Shown one piece after another: positions 24,002 through 31,473 of a DNA stretch of 34,439 nucleotides. How positions within the stretch are numbered: the stretch's first letter is position 1; each line of letters starts with the position of its first letter. The position numbers and the translations under genes were made by a program. Where the stretch lies: assembly GCA_031372765.1 (NCBI GenBank), contig JANMLW010000248.1, forward strand, positions 1 through 34,439, read 5' to 3'. This DNA is from JADCCX01 sp031372765. Lineage in GTDB: Bacteria > Pseudomonadota > Alphaproteobacteria > Rhizobiales > Beijerinckiaceae. The notes under the pieces were generated by a model that had not been told where the DNA came from, searched no databases, and saw nothing but the letters and a program-made list of their open reading frames with translations.

Positions 24002-25393
24002 TCATGCAGCGTTTACGGAAAGCCGTTTTAACCAGCGTTTGGCCTGCCGACGCACGTTGATCGGCGCAGTGCCACCATAGCTGACCCGGCTATTGACCGA
24101 TTTATCAACGCCGAGGACCGCAAACACCGCCTGCGTTATGCCCGAATGCACCGACTGCATCTCAGTCAGCGACAGCTTCTCAATACCGATTCCCCGTTGT
24201 GAGGCCAGGCCGACAATCCGCGCCGTGGCATGATGGGCCTCCCGAAACGGAATTTCGAGAGTGCGCACCAGCCAGTCCGCCAGATCCGTCGCAGTGGCAT
24301 AGCCAGCACCTGCGGCCTGTTTCATGCGCTTTTCATCGGGCACCATGTCCTGCACCATGCCCGTCATTGCGGCGATGACAAGGCTCAGGTTCATCAGCGC
24401 GTCAAATGTCGGCTCCTTGTCTTCCTGCATATCCTTGGAATAGGTCAGCGGCAGGCCCTTCATGGTGATGAGCAGCGCGTTCAAGCCACCAATGATGCGC
24501 CCTGTCTTGCCGCGTACAAGCTCTGCCGCATCCGGGTTGCGCTTTTGCGGCATGATCGAGGAACCCGAAGAAAACGCATCCGACAGTCGGATAAAGCCAA
24601 ACTGCACCGTGGTCCACAGCACGATTTCTTCCGCCAGACGGGACAGATGCACGGCGATGATCCCGGCTGCCGACAGCACTTCCAGTGCAAAGTCACGGTC
24701 CGCCACCGTATCCAGCGAATTGGCGGTGGGGCGATCAAAGCCGAGCGCCTTGGCCGTCATCTCCCGGTCGATAGGGAAGGACGTGCCACACAGCGCAGCG
24801 GCACCCAAGGGGCATTCGTTCATGCGCTTGCGGGCATCCGACAGCCGAGAGCGGTCCCGCGACAGCATTTCCACATAAGCCAGCATGTGATGGCCGAAGG
24901 TCGTTGGCTGGGCGGATTGCAGATGCGTGAAGCCCGGCATCACCGTGGTGGCATGGGCATCAGCCTTGGTTGCCAGCGCCCGTTGCAGGTCTGCCAACTG
25001 CTCATCCAGCTCGTCCACGGTATCGCGGACCCAGAGGCGGAAATCGAGCGCCACCTGATCATTCCTGGACCGCGCCGTGTGCAGGCGTCCTGCTGCTTCG
25101 CCGATGATTTCCTTGAGGCGCGATTCGATATTCATATGAATGTCTTCAAGCGCACGCGAAAACGTGAACACGCCAGACTCGATTTCTGACGCGACCTGAT
25201 CCAGACCTTTCTGGATGGAAGCCACATCGGCTTTAGACAAAATGCCCGTTGCGCCCAGCATAGCCGCATGCGCCTTTGAGCCGCGGATGTCCTGACGCCA
25301 CAGCCTCTTGTCAAAATCGATGGAAGCATTGATCTCTTCCATGATAGCGGCTGGTCCGGATTCAAATCGGCCACCCCACATCTTGTTGCTCAT
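24002..25393 (-). CDS. argH: argininosuccinate lyase
   Basis: A 463-residue enzyme of the fumarase/aspartase superfamily that splits argininosuccinate into arginine and fumarate, the last step of arginine synthesis. Conserved regions are TARSRNDQ (107-114), MPGFTHLQSAQP with catalytic His157, and the signature GSSIMPQKRNP (277-287) containing the mobile catalytic serine loop. N-terminus NKMWGGRFE is typical. All family landmarks are intact. The divergent TlpA-like gene starts only 27 bases away, and lptM and lysA follow on the same strand. Confidence 0.98.
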   Translation of the reverse strand: MSNKMWGGRFESGPAAIMEEINASIDFDKRLWRQDIRGSKAHAAMLGATGILSKADVASIQKGLDQVASEIESGVFTFSRALEDIHMNIESRLKEIIGEAAGRLHTARSRNDQVALDFRLWVRDTVDELDEQLADLQRALATKADAHATTVMPGFTHLQSAQPTTFGHHMLAYVEMLSRDRSRLSDARKRMNECPLGAAALCGTSFPIDREMTAKALGFDRPTANSLDTVADRDFALEVLSAAGIIAVHLSRLAEEIVLWTTVQFGFIRLSDAFSSGSSIMPQKRNPDAAELVRGKTGRIIGGLNALLITMKGLPLTYSKDMQEDKEPTFDALMNLSLVIAAMTGMVQDMVPDEKRMKQAAGAGYATATDLADWLVRTLEIPFREAHHATARIVGLASQRGIGIEKLSLTEMQSVHSGITQAVFAVLGVDKSVNSRVSYGGTAPINVRRQAKRWLKRLSVNAA

Positions 25394-25420
25394 GCTTGGT
25401 CCCGAGAGGTCACTTCTGAA

Positions 25421-26038
25421 ATGAAACGATCAGCCATCGCTGTCTGCACAATCCTGGCTCTTGCTGGCATTGGCCTATACGGGATTTTTGCGCTGACAGG
25501 CAATGCACAAGCGCAGTCCTGTGCAGCGGTAAAGCCGGTTCTGGCAACATTACGCCCCCTCGCAACCGGCGAGGTGGCAGCGGTGCAGGTGCCTGAAGCT
25601 TCAAAACTGCTGCCTGATCTTGCCTTCACGGCCCCTGATGGCAAGCCGATGACATTGACGAATCTCCGGGGAAAGACAGTTCTGCTCAACCTCTGGGCGA
25701 CATGGTGTGCGCCCTGTCGCAAGGAAATGCCTGCGCTTGACCGCTTGCAGACCGAGCTTGGCGGGGCTGACTTCGAGGTGGTGACCATCAATATCGACCA
25801 GCGCAATCTCGAAAAGCCAAAGGCATTTCTGCAAGAGATAGGTGTCAGCAAACTTGCCTATTACAGCGATGCTTCAGCCAGGATTTTTCAGAGCCTCAAG
25901 GCTGCTGATCGTGCCTTTGGCATGCCGACTACACTGTTGATCGACAAGAATGGCTGCGAACTGGCCTATCTGGCGGGGCCAGCTGAATGGTCAAGCGAGG
26001 ATGCAGTCAAGCTCGTGCGGGCAGCGCTGGGGCGGTGA
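25421..26038 (+). CDS. TlpA-family thiol:disulfide oxidoreductase
   Basis: A 205-residue membrane-anchored periplasmic thioredoxin. An N-terminal hydrophobic helix (about 5-26) anchors it; the thioredoxin domain begins near 65 and carries the active site WATWCAPC with C96 and C99, the usual TlpA/ResA motif, and the cis-proline in GMPTT. TlpA proteins keep cysteines of cytochrome oxidase or its copper chaperones reduced, and the gene next to argH is the usual location of tlpA in this order. Start at 25421 has GAGAGG upstream. The gap to the argH start is very short, so the promoters must overlap or extend into the coding sequences. Confidence 0.92.
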   Translation: MKRSAIAVCTILALAGIGLYGIFALTGNAQAQSCAAVKPVLATLRPLATGEVAAVQVPEASKLLPDLAFTAPDGKPMTLTNLRGKTVLLNLWATWCAPCRKEMPALDRLQTELGGADFEVVTINIDQRNLEKPKAFLQEIGVSKLAYYSDASARIFQSLKAADRAFGMPTTLLIDKNGCELAYLAGPAEWSSEDAVKLVRAALGR

Positions 26039-26047
26039 AGGCCAAAT

Positions 26048-27127
26048 TCAGGTCAGTTTACCCCTTGCGGCCACGGCAATTTCACCAACGATCTCGTTGC
26101 CACGCACGGCAATCAGGCGGTCCACCATATTGACCACCACGCAGACGTGGTTGGGGATGATCCGCACCACATCACCAACAACCGGCCGGTCGTTGCAGGC
26201 TGTCAGATCGAGAAAGCCGTGCTCCTCCGCAAACCGCGCGATCTTCGCTTCGGGATGCTCCAGAATGTAGCCGTGGCCATCCAGTCCGCCGGTGTCAGAG
26301 GTCAGTGTCTTGGAGCCGGAATCGAGAATACCCCGATCCGCCCCGCCCCGGCTGACCACAGTGGCGTAAACCTTCAGGGCGCAGTCATCGAGTGTGGCAA
26401 CACCCGCCTTCACCTGCATGCGATCATTGAAGATATAGGTTCCTGCACGATGCTCGGTCGCACCTTTTAACTGGCCGACATGGGGCAAATTGGGTGAACC
26501 ACCCGTCGAGATGATCTCGATAGGCAATCCCGCCTCACGCAGTCCCGCCTGCGTCTCATCGAGAAACTTCTGCGTGCGCGCCCAGCCATCTTCGGGCGGA
26601 TAGAACATCAGGCCCCTGAACATCAGGCCGGGGCGATGCGCGGCTTCTTTTGCCAGTTGAATGGCCTCAGTGGGCGTTTCAACGCCAGCCCGCTTGCGGC
26701 CCGTGTCGCATTCAATCACCACGCCAACGGGACGACCGGCCATTTGTCCAGCCCGATCCAGCCCATCTATGGTCACGGGGTTGTCGGCGGCGATTGTCAG
26801 TTCCACCGGCGTGCGGCGCAAAAGGGCCGCCATGCGGGACTCTTTCTCCTCGCCAAAGATATTGTAGGTGATGAGGATGTCATCAAACCCGGCATCAGCA
26901 AAAATCTCAGCCTCTCCCAGTTTCTGGCAGGTGATGCCCTTGGCACCAACGGCCCGCTGGAGTTTGGCGAGTTCCGGCGATTTATGGGTTTTTATATGCG
27001 GTCGGTTGGCGATGCCAAGCTGGTTCATTTGCCACTGCAGCCGGGTGATGTTGCGCTCGACGATATCGAGGTCGATGACAACGGCAGGTGTGCCGTAGAG
27101 GCGGGCGATTTCGGATTTGAGGTTCAT
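26048..27127 (-). CDS. D-threonine aldolase / D-serine dehydratase-like PLP enzyme
   Basis: A 359-residue fold-type III (alanine-racemase-like) enzyme. The PLP lysine lies in RPHIKTHKS (K46), the barrel strand ends in STGGSPNLP near mid-protein, and the C-terminal domain holds the metal pair His-Cys in IIPNHVCVVVN, the feature that separates D-threonine aldolase and D-serine dehydratase (DSD1 type) from alanine racemase. It would cleave or dehydrate a D-beta-hydroxy amino acid; which one cannot be told. The ATG at 27127 gives MNLKSEIARLYGTPAVVIDL, matching the family N-terminus; the longer reading frame to 27205 runs into the intergenic repeat. It ends 9 bases from the convergent TlpA gene stop. 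Confidence 0.88.
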   Translation of the reverse strand: MNLKSEIARLYGTPAVVIDLDIVERNITRLQWQMNQLGIANRPHIKTHKSPELAKLQRAVGAKGITCQKLGEAEIFADAGFDDILITYNIFGEEKESRMAALLRRTPVELTIAADNPVTIDGLDRAGQMAGRPVGVVIECDTGRKRAGVETPTEAIQLAKEAAHRPGLMFRGLMFYPPEDGWARTQKFLDETQAGLREAGLPIEIISTGGSPNLPHVGQLKGATEHRAGTYIFNDRMQVKAGVATLDDCALKVYATVVSRGGADRGILDSGSKTLTSDTGGLDGHGYILEHPEAKIARFAEEHGFLDLTACNDRPVVGDVVRIIPNHVCVVVNMVDRLIAVRGNEIVGEIAVAARGKLT

Positions 27128-27180
27128 GGCGGCAGTGTGGAAGGAGCAAGGTTGCAAGTCAAATGAAGTACTGCCCTCAT

Positions 27181-27363
27181 CCCTCCCACTTTGGGAGGGT
27201 GGCAAGTTCTACCAAGAAGATTTGCGCAGTATGACGAGTGGAGCTTGCAAGTTAGGGATTGGAAAGAGAGCCCCCTCCGGCCCTTTGGGCCATCTCCCCC
27301 AAAAGGCGAGGATCAGCCCATCATCCGCCCTTCGGGCACCTTCTCCCCGCAGGCGGGGAGAAG
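27181..27363. repeat. cluster of intergenic palindromic repeats (Rhizobiales type)
   Basis: Four inverted repeats lie between the aldolase-like gene and the end of the acpXL operon: CCCTCCCA-CTT-TGGGAGGG (27181-27199), GGCCC-TTT-GGGCC (27279-27291), GCCC-TTC-GGGC (27327-27337) and a perfect 11-base-pair stem with a two-base loop at 27340-27363 (arm CTTCTCCCCGC). The last two together match the palindromic unit scattered through many Rhizobiales genomes, and the 27271-27310 block looks like a degenerate second copy. The final hairpin sits 13 bases past the FabG-like stop and could end transcription of the acpXL operon. Confidence 0.7.
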
Positions 27364-27375
27364 ATATACACACCG

Positions 27376-28128
27376 CTACCGATGCACGCCGATCTGCGCC
27401 GTTAATCCGCCATCAACCGGGATGACAGCACCGGTGATGTAGGCCGCCGCATCGGACATGAGAAAGCCCACAGTGGCCGCCACTTCCTCAGGCTTGGCAA
27501 AGCGGCCAACGGGAATCTGGCTTTCCATCTTCACGCGGTAGGCTTCATAGGCGCTCATCATATCCGTGGCGATAAAGCCGGGGGCCACGTAATTCACCGT
27601 GATTCCACGCTTTGCTGTCTCGATGGCGAGCGTGCGGCAATAACCCAGCAGAGCCGCTTTTGATGCCGCATAGGCCGCATTGCCCTGGTTCGCCTGCAAG
27701 GCCGTCACCGAACCGATGACAACCACACGGCCCGAGCGCGCCCGCATCATGCCGCGCGACAGTGACTTGATGAGCCGTGTGAACGACCAGAAATTCACCT
27801 GCATGGCGGCTTCTGCCTTGGTCTGGTCCAGCATCATCGACAACGCATCATAGGGTTGGCCCGCGTTATGGACAAAGCCGTGATAGCCCGCTTCTTCTGC
27901 GGTTTTGGCAAACGCATCGACCCCATCAACACCCGATAGATCGAGGTGCAGCGCTTTCACATCGCGTCCGTTTACCGAGAGCTCAGCGGCCAGCGCTTCT
28001 GCCTCGCTGGCCGATGAGCGGTAGGTGAAATCGATATCAAAGCCCTGGCTTGCGAGTTGGCGAACGATGGCCGCTCCCAAGCCCTTGCCGCCGCCTGTGA
28101 CGAGAATGCGTTTTGCGTCTGTCATCAA
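27376..28128 (-). CDS. FabG-like 3-oxoacyl-ACP reductase (SDR)
   Basis: A 250-residue classical SDR, last gene of the acpXL operon, expected to reduce the 3-oxoacyl chain on AcpXL to the 3-hydroxy form. The cofactor motif TGGGKGLG is at 11-18, HNAG (87-90) replaces the usual NNAG, and the catalytic set is S140, Y153 and K157 (YAASK). DFTYRSS after the second strand, with Arg37, suggests NADPH. The C-terminus ITGAVIPVDGGL is typical of FabG. Ten bases separate it from the ketoacyl synthase gene upstream. Dedicated service to the very-long-chain system is inferred from position. Confidence 0.9.
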   Translation of the reverse strand: MMTDAKRILVTGGGKGLGAAIVRQLASQGFDIDFTYRSSASEAEALAAELSVNGRDVKALHLDLSGVDGVDAFAKTAEEAGYHGFVHNAGQPYDALSMMLDQTKAEAAMQVNFWSFTRLIKSLSRGMMRARSGRVVVIGSVTALQANQGNAAYAASKAALLGYCRTLAIETAKRGITVNYVAPGFIATDMMSAYEAYRVKMESQIPVGRFAKPEEVAATVGFLMSDAAAYITGAVIPVDGGLTAQIGVHR

Positions 28129-28138
28129 AATCTCGCTG

Positions 28139-29413
28139 CTAAACCGGCTCAGCCGTCATCACCAGACAGGTGTTCTGTCCGCCAAAGCCAAAGGAATTGG
28201 AAAGCACACTTGTCACCCTCTGATCACGATAGACGTTGCCTACGATATCAACCGGAATGGCCGGGTCCGGCATATGATAGTTGATTGTGGGTGGAATGCG
28301 CCCATGCGCAATCGACAACATGGAAAACACGGCTTCCACCGCGCCGGCAGCAGTCAATGTATGGCCAACCATGGATTTGTTGGAGGTCATCGGTGGGACT
28401 TTTTCGCCAAACACAGCCTGGCAGCTCATGGCTTCCATCTTGTCGTTTTCGGGCGTTGAGGTGCCGTGTGCATTGATCGTGTCAATCTGATCCGGTCGCA
28501 GGCCCGCATCACCAAGAGCCGCCTGAATAGCGCCGATGCCGCGCTTGCCATCGGGCGAAGAGCGGGTGCGGTGGAAGCCATCACCCAATTCGCCGCAGCC
28601 TGCCAGCACGCCCAGAATTTTGGCCCCACGCGCAACGGCATGGTCGTAGTCTTCCAGCACCAGTGCGCCCGCACCTTCGCCCATGACAAAACCGTCGCGG
28701 TTCTTGGAGAAAGGCTTGGATGCTTCTTCGGGTGGATCATTGTGGGTGGTCAGGGCAGAAAGTAGCGAGAAGCGGATCAGCGCTTCCGCATGCACTGAGC
28801 CATCGGTGCCAATGCAAAGTGCCGCTGATGTCTCGCCCCTGCGGATCGCCTCGACGCCGAGCTGAATCGCGGTGGCTCCTGAAGAGCAGGCGGTTGATAA
28901 CGATATTGCGGAGCCTTTGGTGCCAAACTCATCGACGATGCGATCAGCGACGGTGCCAAACAGGAAAAGTTCATGGTTCGCGCGGAATTTGCCTGAGGCC
29001 GCACCCTTCAGCACCTGCGCGTAGGTTAGATCGCCGTTGCCACCGGCGTTGGCCATGGCAGCACGCTGCGGCCATTCCACTTCAACGGGCGGTACAGCCA
29101 TGAACAATGCGCCGGGAAAATCACCCTTTGTCCCCAGGGCCGATTGCGCCACCGCTTCATTTGCGGCCAAGCGCGCCAGTTCATGGGAAATGTTGGGTGC
29201 GCAAAACGGATCAGCCACCGTGATCGTGTCAACCGTACCTGCTATGGTTGTGCGCAGGCCGTCTGTCGGAAAGCGCGTGATGCGGTGAATGCCGCTTTTG
29301 CCTGCCGTCAGGGCTGCCCAGTTGTCGGATTTGCCAACACCCAGAGAGGTGACAATACCCATCCCGGTCACGGCAACGACTGGACGCCCTGATTTGTCCT
29401 GCGTGCGCTTCAT
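28139..29413 (-). CDS. beta-ketoacyl-ACP synthase (FabF-like) of the acpXL operon
   Basis: A 424-residue condensing enzyme with a complete KAS II active site: nucleophile Cys176 (LSTACSSG), His316 (NAHGTSTPEND), Lys346 and His351 (SNKSMVGHTLTAAGAVE). It should extend the acyl chain on AcpXL with malonyl units to the C26-C28 length typical of rhizobial lipid A. The ATG at 29413 is chosen because it overlaps the stop of the upstream gene (TGATG), a coupling arrangement; the longer frame to 29596 lies inside that gene. Its partner may be the degenerate synthase encoded upstream. This corresponds to fabF1XL in the described Rhizobium cluster. Confidence 0.93.
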   Translation of the reverse strand: MKRTQDKSGRPVVAVTGMGIVTSLGVGKSDNWAALTAGKSGIHRITRFPTDGLRTTIAGTVDTITVADPFCAPNISHELARLAANEAVAQSALGTKGDFPGALFMAVPPVEVEWPQRAAMANAGGNGDLTYAQVLKGAASGKFRANHELFLFGTVADRIVDEFGTKGSAISLSTACSSGATAIQLGVEAIRRGETSAALCIGTDGSVHAEALIRFSLLSALTTHNDPPEEASKPFSKNRDGFVMGEGAGALVLEDYDHAVARGAKILGVLAGCGELGDGFHRTRSSPDGKRGIGAIQAALGDAGLRPDQIDTINAHGTSTPENDKMEAMSCQAVFGEKVPPMTSNKSMVGHTLTAAGAVEAVFSMLSIAHGRIPPTINYHMPDPAIPVDIVGNVYRDQRVTSVLSNSFGFGGQNTCLVMTAEPV

Positions 29414-30534
29414 CACGCGATCTCCAGTTTGACAACGCCTTCGCCCCGGTGATGGCCGATGCTGGTGACGATGGTTGAGCCTTTCAGCTTTTTTGCTTCC
29501 AGCCCGGCAGCGGCCAAGGCCACACCAAAAGCAAACTGTGCCTCCATCGCATGACCGATCATGTCTCCTGATATGATCATGCGGGCTGCGGGACATATCG
29601 TCCTGATGGCTGCCGCTTCTTCAGCGGCCGCAGTTCCAAAACCGGTGTTGCCGGAAATGACCGTTGGCGTTGTGCCTGCATTCGACAGCATCACGTTCAG
29701 CGCCTTGCCGACATCCCCGACCCGACGACGCGACTGCTCAGCCTGAACAGGGTTCAGCTTTGCATAGATTTTCGCGCCTCTGGCATCGGCATGGGCACGG
29801 GACTCCATAACGAGGAAAACCGCCGCTGAACCGGGCACAAAGCCACTACCCTTGCGCTCCAGCACGGGCACAGAAGGGTCACGCCAGACCGCGCCGCCCA
29901 TCTCGTAACTCAGGATATGATCGGCACGCTCGGCATTTGTGGCACCCCCTACCAGAAAGATGTCGTTCTGGCCGGAGCGAATGCGGGCTTCCGCTATGCG
30001 AATGGCGTCCACACCCGATTGTTCCTCGCCCATGAAAGTGCGCGACCCGCCGATGACACCGTGAACAATGGAAATGTTTCCTGCCAGCAGATTGGACAGT
30101 TGCGCCAGAAACAGCGTTGGCCTGATGTCCGACATCAAACGCTCGTTGAGGTAAACCTCCGGATTGTGCGCATCGCGCATGCCGGTGAGGATCGCGCCGT
30201 CAACCGCATAATCACGTTCGCCGCCACCGCAGGCCACGATAAGGTGCATCGTTCCCAGAAGATCAGCATTGCCCTTGACGCCTGCATCCTGAAGGGCGGC
30301 ACCTGCGGCATAGGTGCCCATGCGCTGCCATTGCTCCATCTGGCGCTGGTCAGATTTCTTGGGGATTTGCCTGTCGAGTTCCACTGGCACCGACGGGTGG
30401 ATGACATAGGGAGAGAATGTATTTCGGTCGACATTCGGTTGGCACGCATCAAGGGCGGCAACATGCGGGGCCACACCCTCACCAAGACTTGTAACGATAC
30501 CAATGCCAGTTATCAGAACGTCGCGGGAGTTCAT
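29413..30534 (-). CDS. ketoacyl-synthase-like protein lacking catalytic residues (chain-length-factor-like)
   Basis: A 373-residue thiolase-fold protein (MNSRDVLITGIGIVTSLGEG) that aligns with KAS II but has lost its chemistry. Where the nucleophilic cysteine should be, the chain reads HGVIGGSRTFMGEE (about 158-171); the first histidine motif reads SGNTGFGTAAAEE; and the lysine of the third motif is aspartate (GDMIGHAMEA), leaving only one histidine. This resembles the KS-beta/chain length factor of type II polyketide synthases and suggests a heterodimer with the intact synthase encoded next, setting chain length. It corresponds in position to fabF2XL of rhizobia. The ATG at 30534 is preferred; a GTG at 30546 is possible. 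Confidence 0.88.
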   Translation of the reverse strand: MNSRDVLITGIGIVTSLGEGVAPHVAALDACQPNVDRNTFSPYVIHPSVPVELDRQIPKKSDQRQMEQWQRMGTYAAGAALQDAGVKGNADLLGTMHLIVACGGGERDYAVDGAILTGMRDAHNPEVYLNERLMSDIRPTLFLAQLSNLLAGNISIVHGVIGGSRTFMGEEQSGVDAIRIAEARIRSGQNDIFLVGGATNAERADHILSYEMGGAVWRDPSVPVLERKGSGFVPGSAAVFLVMESRAHADARGAKIYAKLNPVQAEQSRRRVGDVGKALNVMLSNAGTTPTVISGNTGFGTAAAEEAAAIRTICPAARMIISGDMIGHAMEAQFAFGVALAAAGLEAKKLKGSTIVTSIGHHRGEGVVKLEIA

Positions 30535-30595
30535 GCGTCCAGTCACACTTTTCGTCTTGCTGCCAGCTTGAAGCTAATCAATCAAGACCGGGGTA

Positions 30596-31060
30596 TCACG
30601 CCGGGATTTCAGAACCAAGCCCGATCCGCGTGATCTGGCTGTGCATGAGTTTCTTCATGTCGGCAGGGAAGGGCGTCAGCGCAAAGCGTAGCGAGGCACT
30701 GGCGACCATCTTGCCATCAACCCGGATTTTGGCCTTGGTCGCTGCGTAGCCGGAGCCCTCCTGATCAAAAACCGCTTCGATGTCGAGTGTCTGGCCCGGA
30801 GTCACGAAATGCCGGAAGCGGGCCTCATCAACACCCATCAGGAAAGGCATGTGGGATAGCCGGTTCAATGCAAGCAGCAGATAGCCCGAGCCTTGTGCCA
30901 TGGTTTCAGTCAGCAGGACACCCGGCACCAGCGGATGACCCGGAAAGTGCCCTTCGAATACAGGGCTTTCCATTGGTACCACTGCACGGGACAAGAGCTT
31001 TCTTCCCTCGCGGTCGAAGGACACAACCTGATCGACCATCTCGAAGTATTCGAGGCGCAT
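30596..31060 (-). CDS. FabZ-like 3-hydroxyacyl-ACP dehydratase
   Basis: A 154-residue hot-dog-fold dehydratase that would remove water from the 3-hydroxyacyl chain on AcpXL. The FabZ signature is intact: EGHFPGHPLVPGVLLTE with catalytic His38 and Glu52, then GVDEARFRHFVTPG. I chose the ATG at 31060 (MRLEYFEMVDQVV), which matches relatives; a TTG at 31102 would overlap acpXL by 20 bases. It follows acpXL by 22 bases in the same orientation and corresponds to fabZXL of rhizobial clusters. Confidence 0.92.
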   Translation of the reverse strand: MRLEYFEMVDQVVSFDREGRKLLSRAVVPMESPVFEGHFPGHPLVPGVLLTETMAQGSGYLLLALNRLSHMPFLMGVDEARFRHFVTPGQTLDIEAVFDQEGSGYAATKAKIRVDGKMVASASLRFALTPFPADMKKLMHSQITRIGLGSEIPA

Positions 31061-31082
31061 GGAACGGGCAGCCTTGCGCGGA

Positions 31083-31361
31083 TCAAGCCGTTTTGGCAGC
31101 AACCAGTTCGTCTATGCGGGCGCAGAGGTTCTTCAACACGAAGTAATTTTCGGCAGGCGTCGTGCCCTCGTTGACTTCCTGCGTCCACTTTTCCAGCGGC
31201 ATCTTGATGCCGAACTTCTTGTCGACGGCAAAAGCGATATCAAGAAAGGCGAGTGAATCAATGCCAAGATCGTTGATGGCATGGCTTTCCAGCGTGACAG
31301 TGTCGCGGGAAATATCGGCGGTATCGGCGATGATGTCGGCGACGGTGTCAAAAGTGGACAT
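31083..31361 (-). CDS. acpXL: acyl carrier protein AcpXL for very-long-chain fatty acids
   Basis: A 92-residue acidic carrier protein. The phosphopantetheine site is Ser36 in LGIDSLAFLD, and the AcpXL-specific sequences FGIKMPLEKWTQEVNEG and ENYFVLKNLCARIDEL separate it from the housekeeping AcpP. In rhizobia AcpXL carries the 27-hydroxyoctacosanoate chain that LpxXL transfers to lipid A. AGGAG stands seven bases before the ATG. It is the first gene of the operon acpXL / fabZ-like / degenerate synthase / active synthase / FabG-like reductase. The adh and lpxXL genes often found behind such clusters are not in this window. Confidence 0.96.
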   Translation of the reverse strand: MSTFDTVADIIADTADISRDTVTLESHAINDLGIDSLAFLDIAFAVDKKFGIKMPLEKWTQEVNEGTTPAENYFVLKNLCARIDELVAAKTA

Positions 31362-31411
31362 CGTGCGTCTCCTTTGGTCTCAGTGCAGCAGATGAAATGG
31401 AACGAGAGGCG

Positions 31412-31442
31412 GTCCTATACAGGACAGCGGTGTTTTGTCCAA
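31412..31442 (-). promoter_or_regulatory. acpXL promoter with overlapping palindrome
   Basis: On the minus strand TTGGAC (31437-31442) and TATAGG (31414-31419) are separated by 17 bases, a good sigma-70-type promoter about 52 bases before the acpXL start. A perfect palindrome GTCCT-ATAC-AGGAC (31412-31425) covers the -10 element and could be an operator. Spacing and palindrome are seen; function is inferred. Confidence 0.5.
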
Positions 31443-31473
31443 TGCTGCATGGCAACATAGTTTTAGGTGTAAA

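Noticed and set aside
24230..25189. Open frame of 319 codons antisense to argH
   Set aside because: Composition is His/Arg/Gln-rich without recognisable motifs and it lies entirely opposite a highly conserved gene, so it is a high-GC shadow.
27128..27205. N-terminal extension of the D-threonine aldolase-like protein
   Set aside because: The extra residues are encoded by the palindromic repeat and do not resemble the family N-terminus; ATG 27127 fits better.
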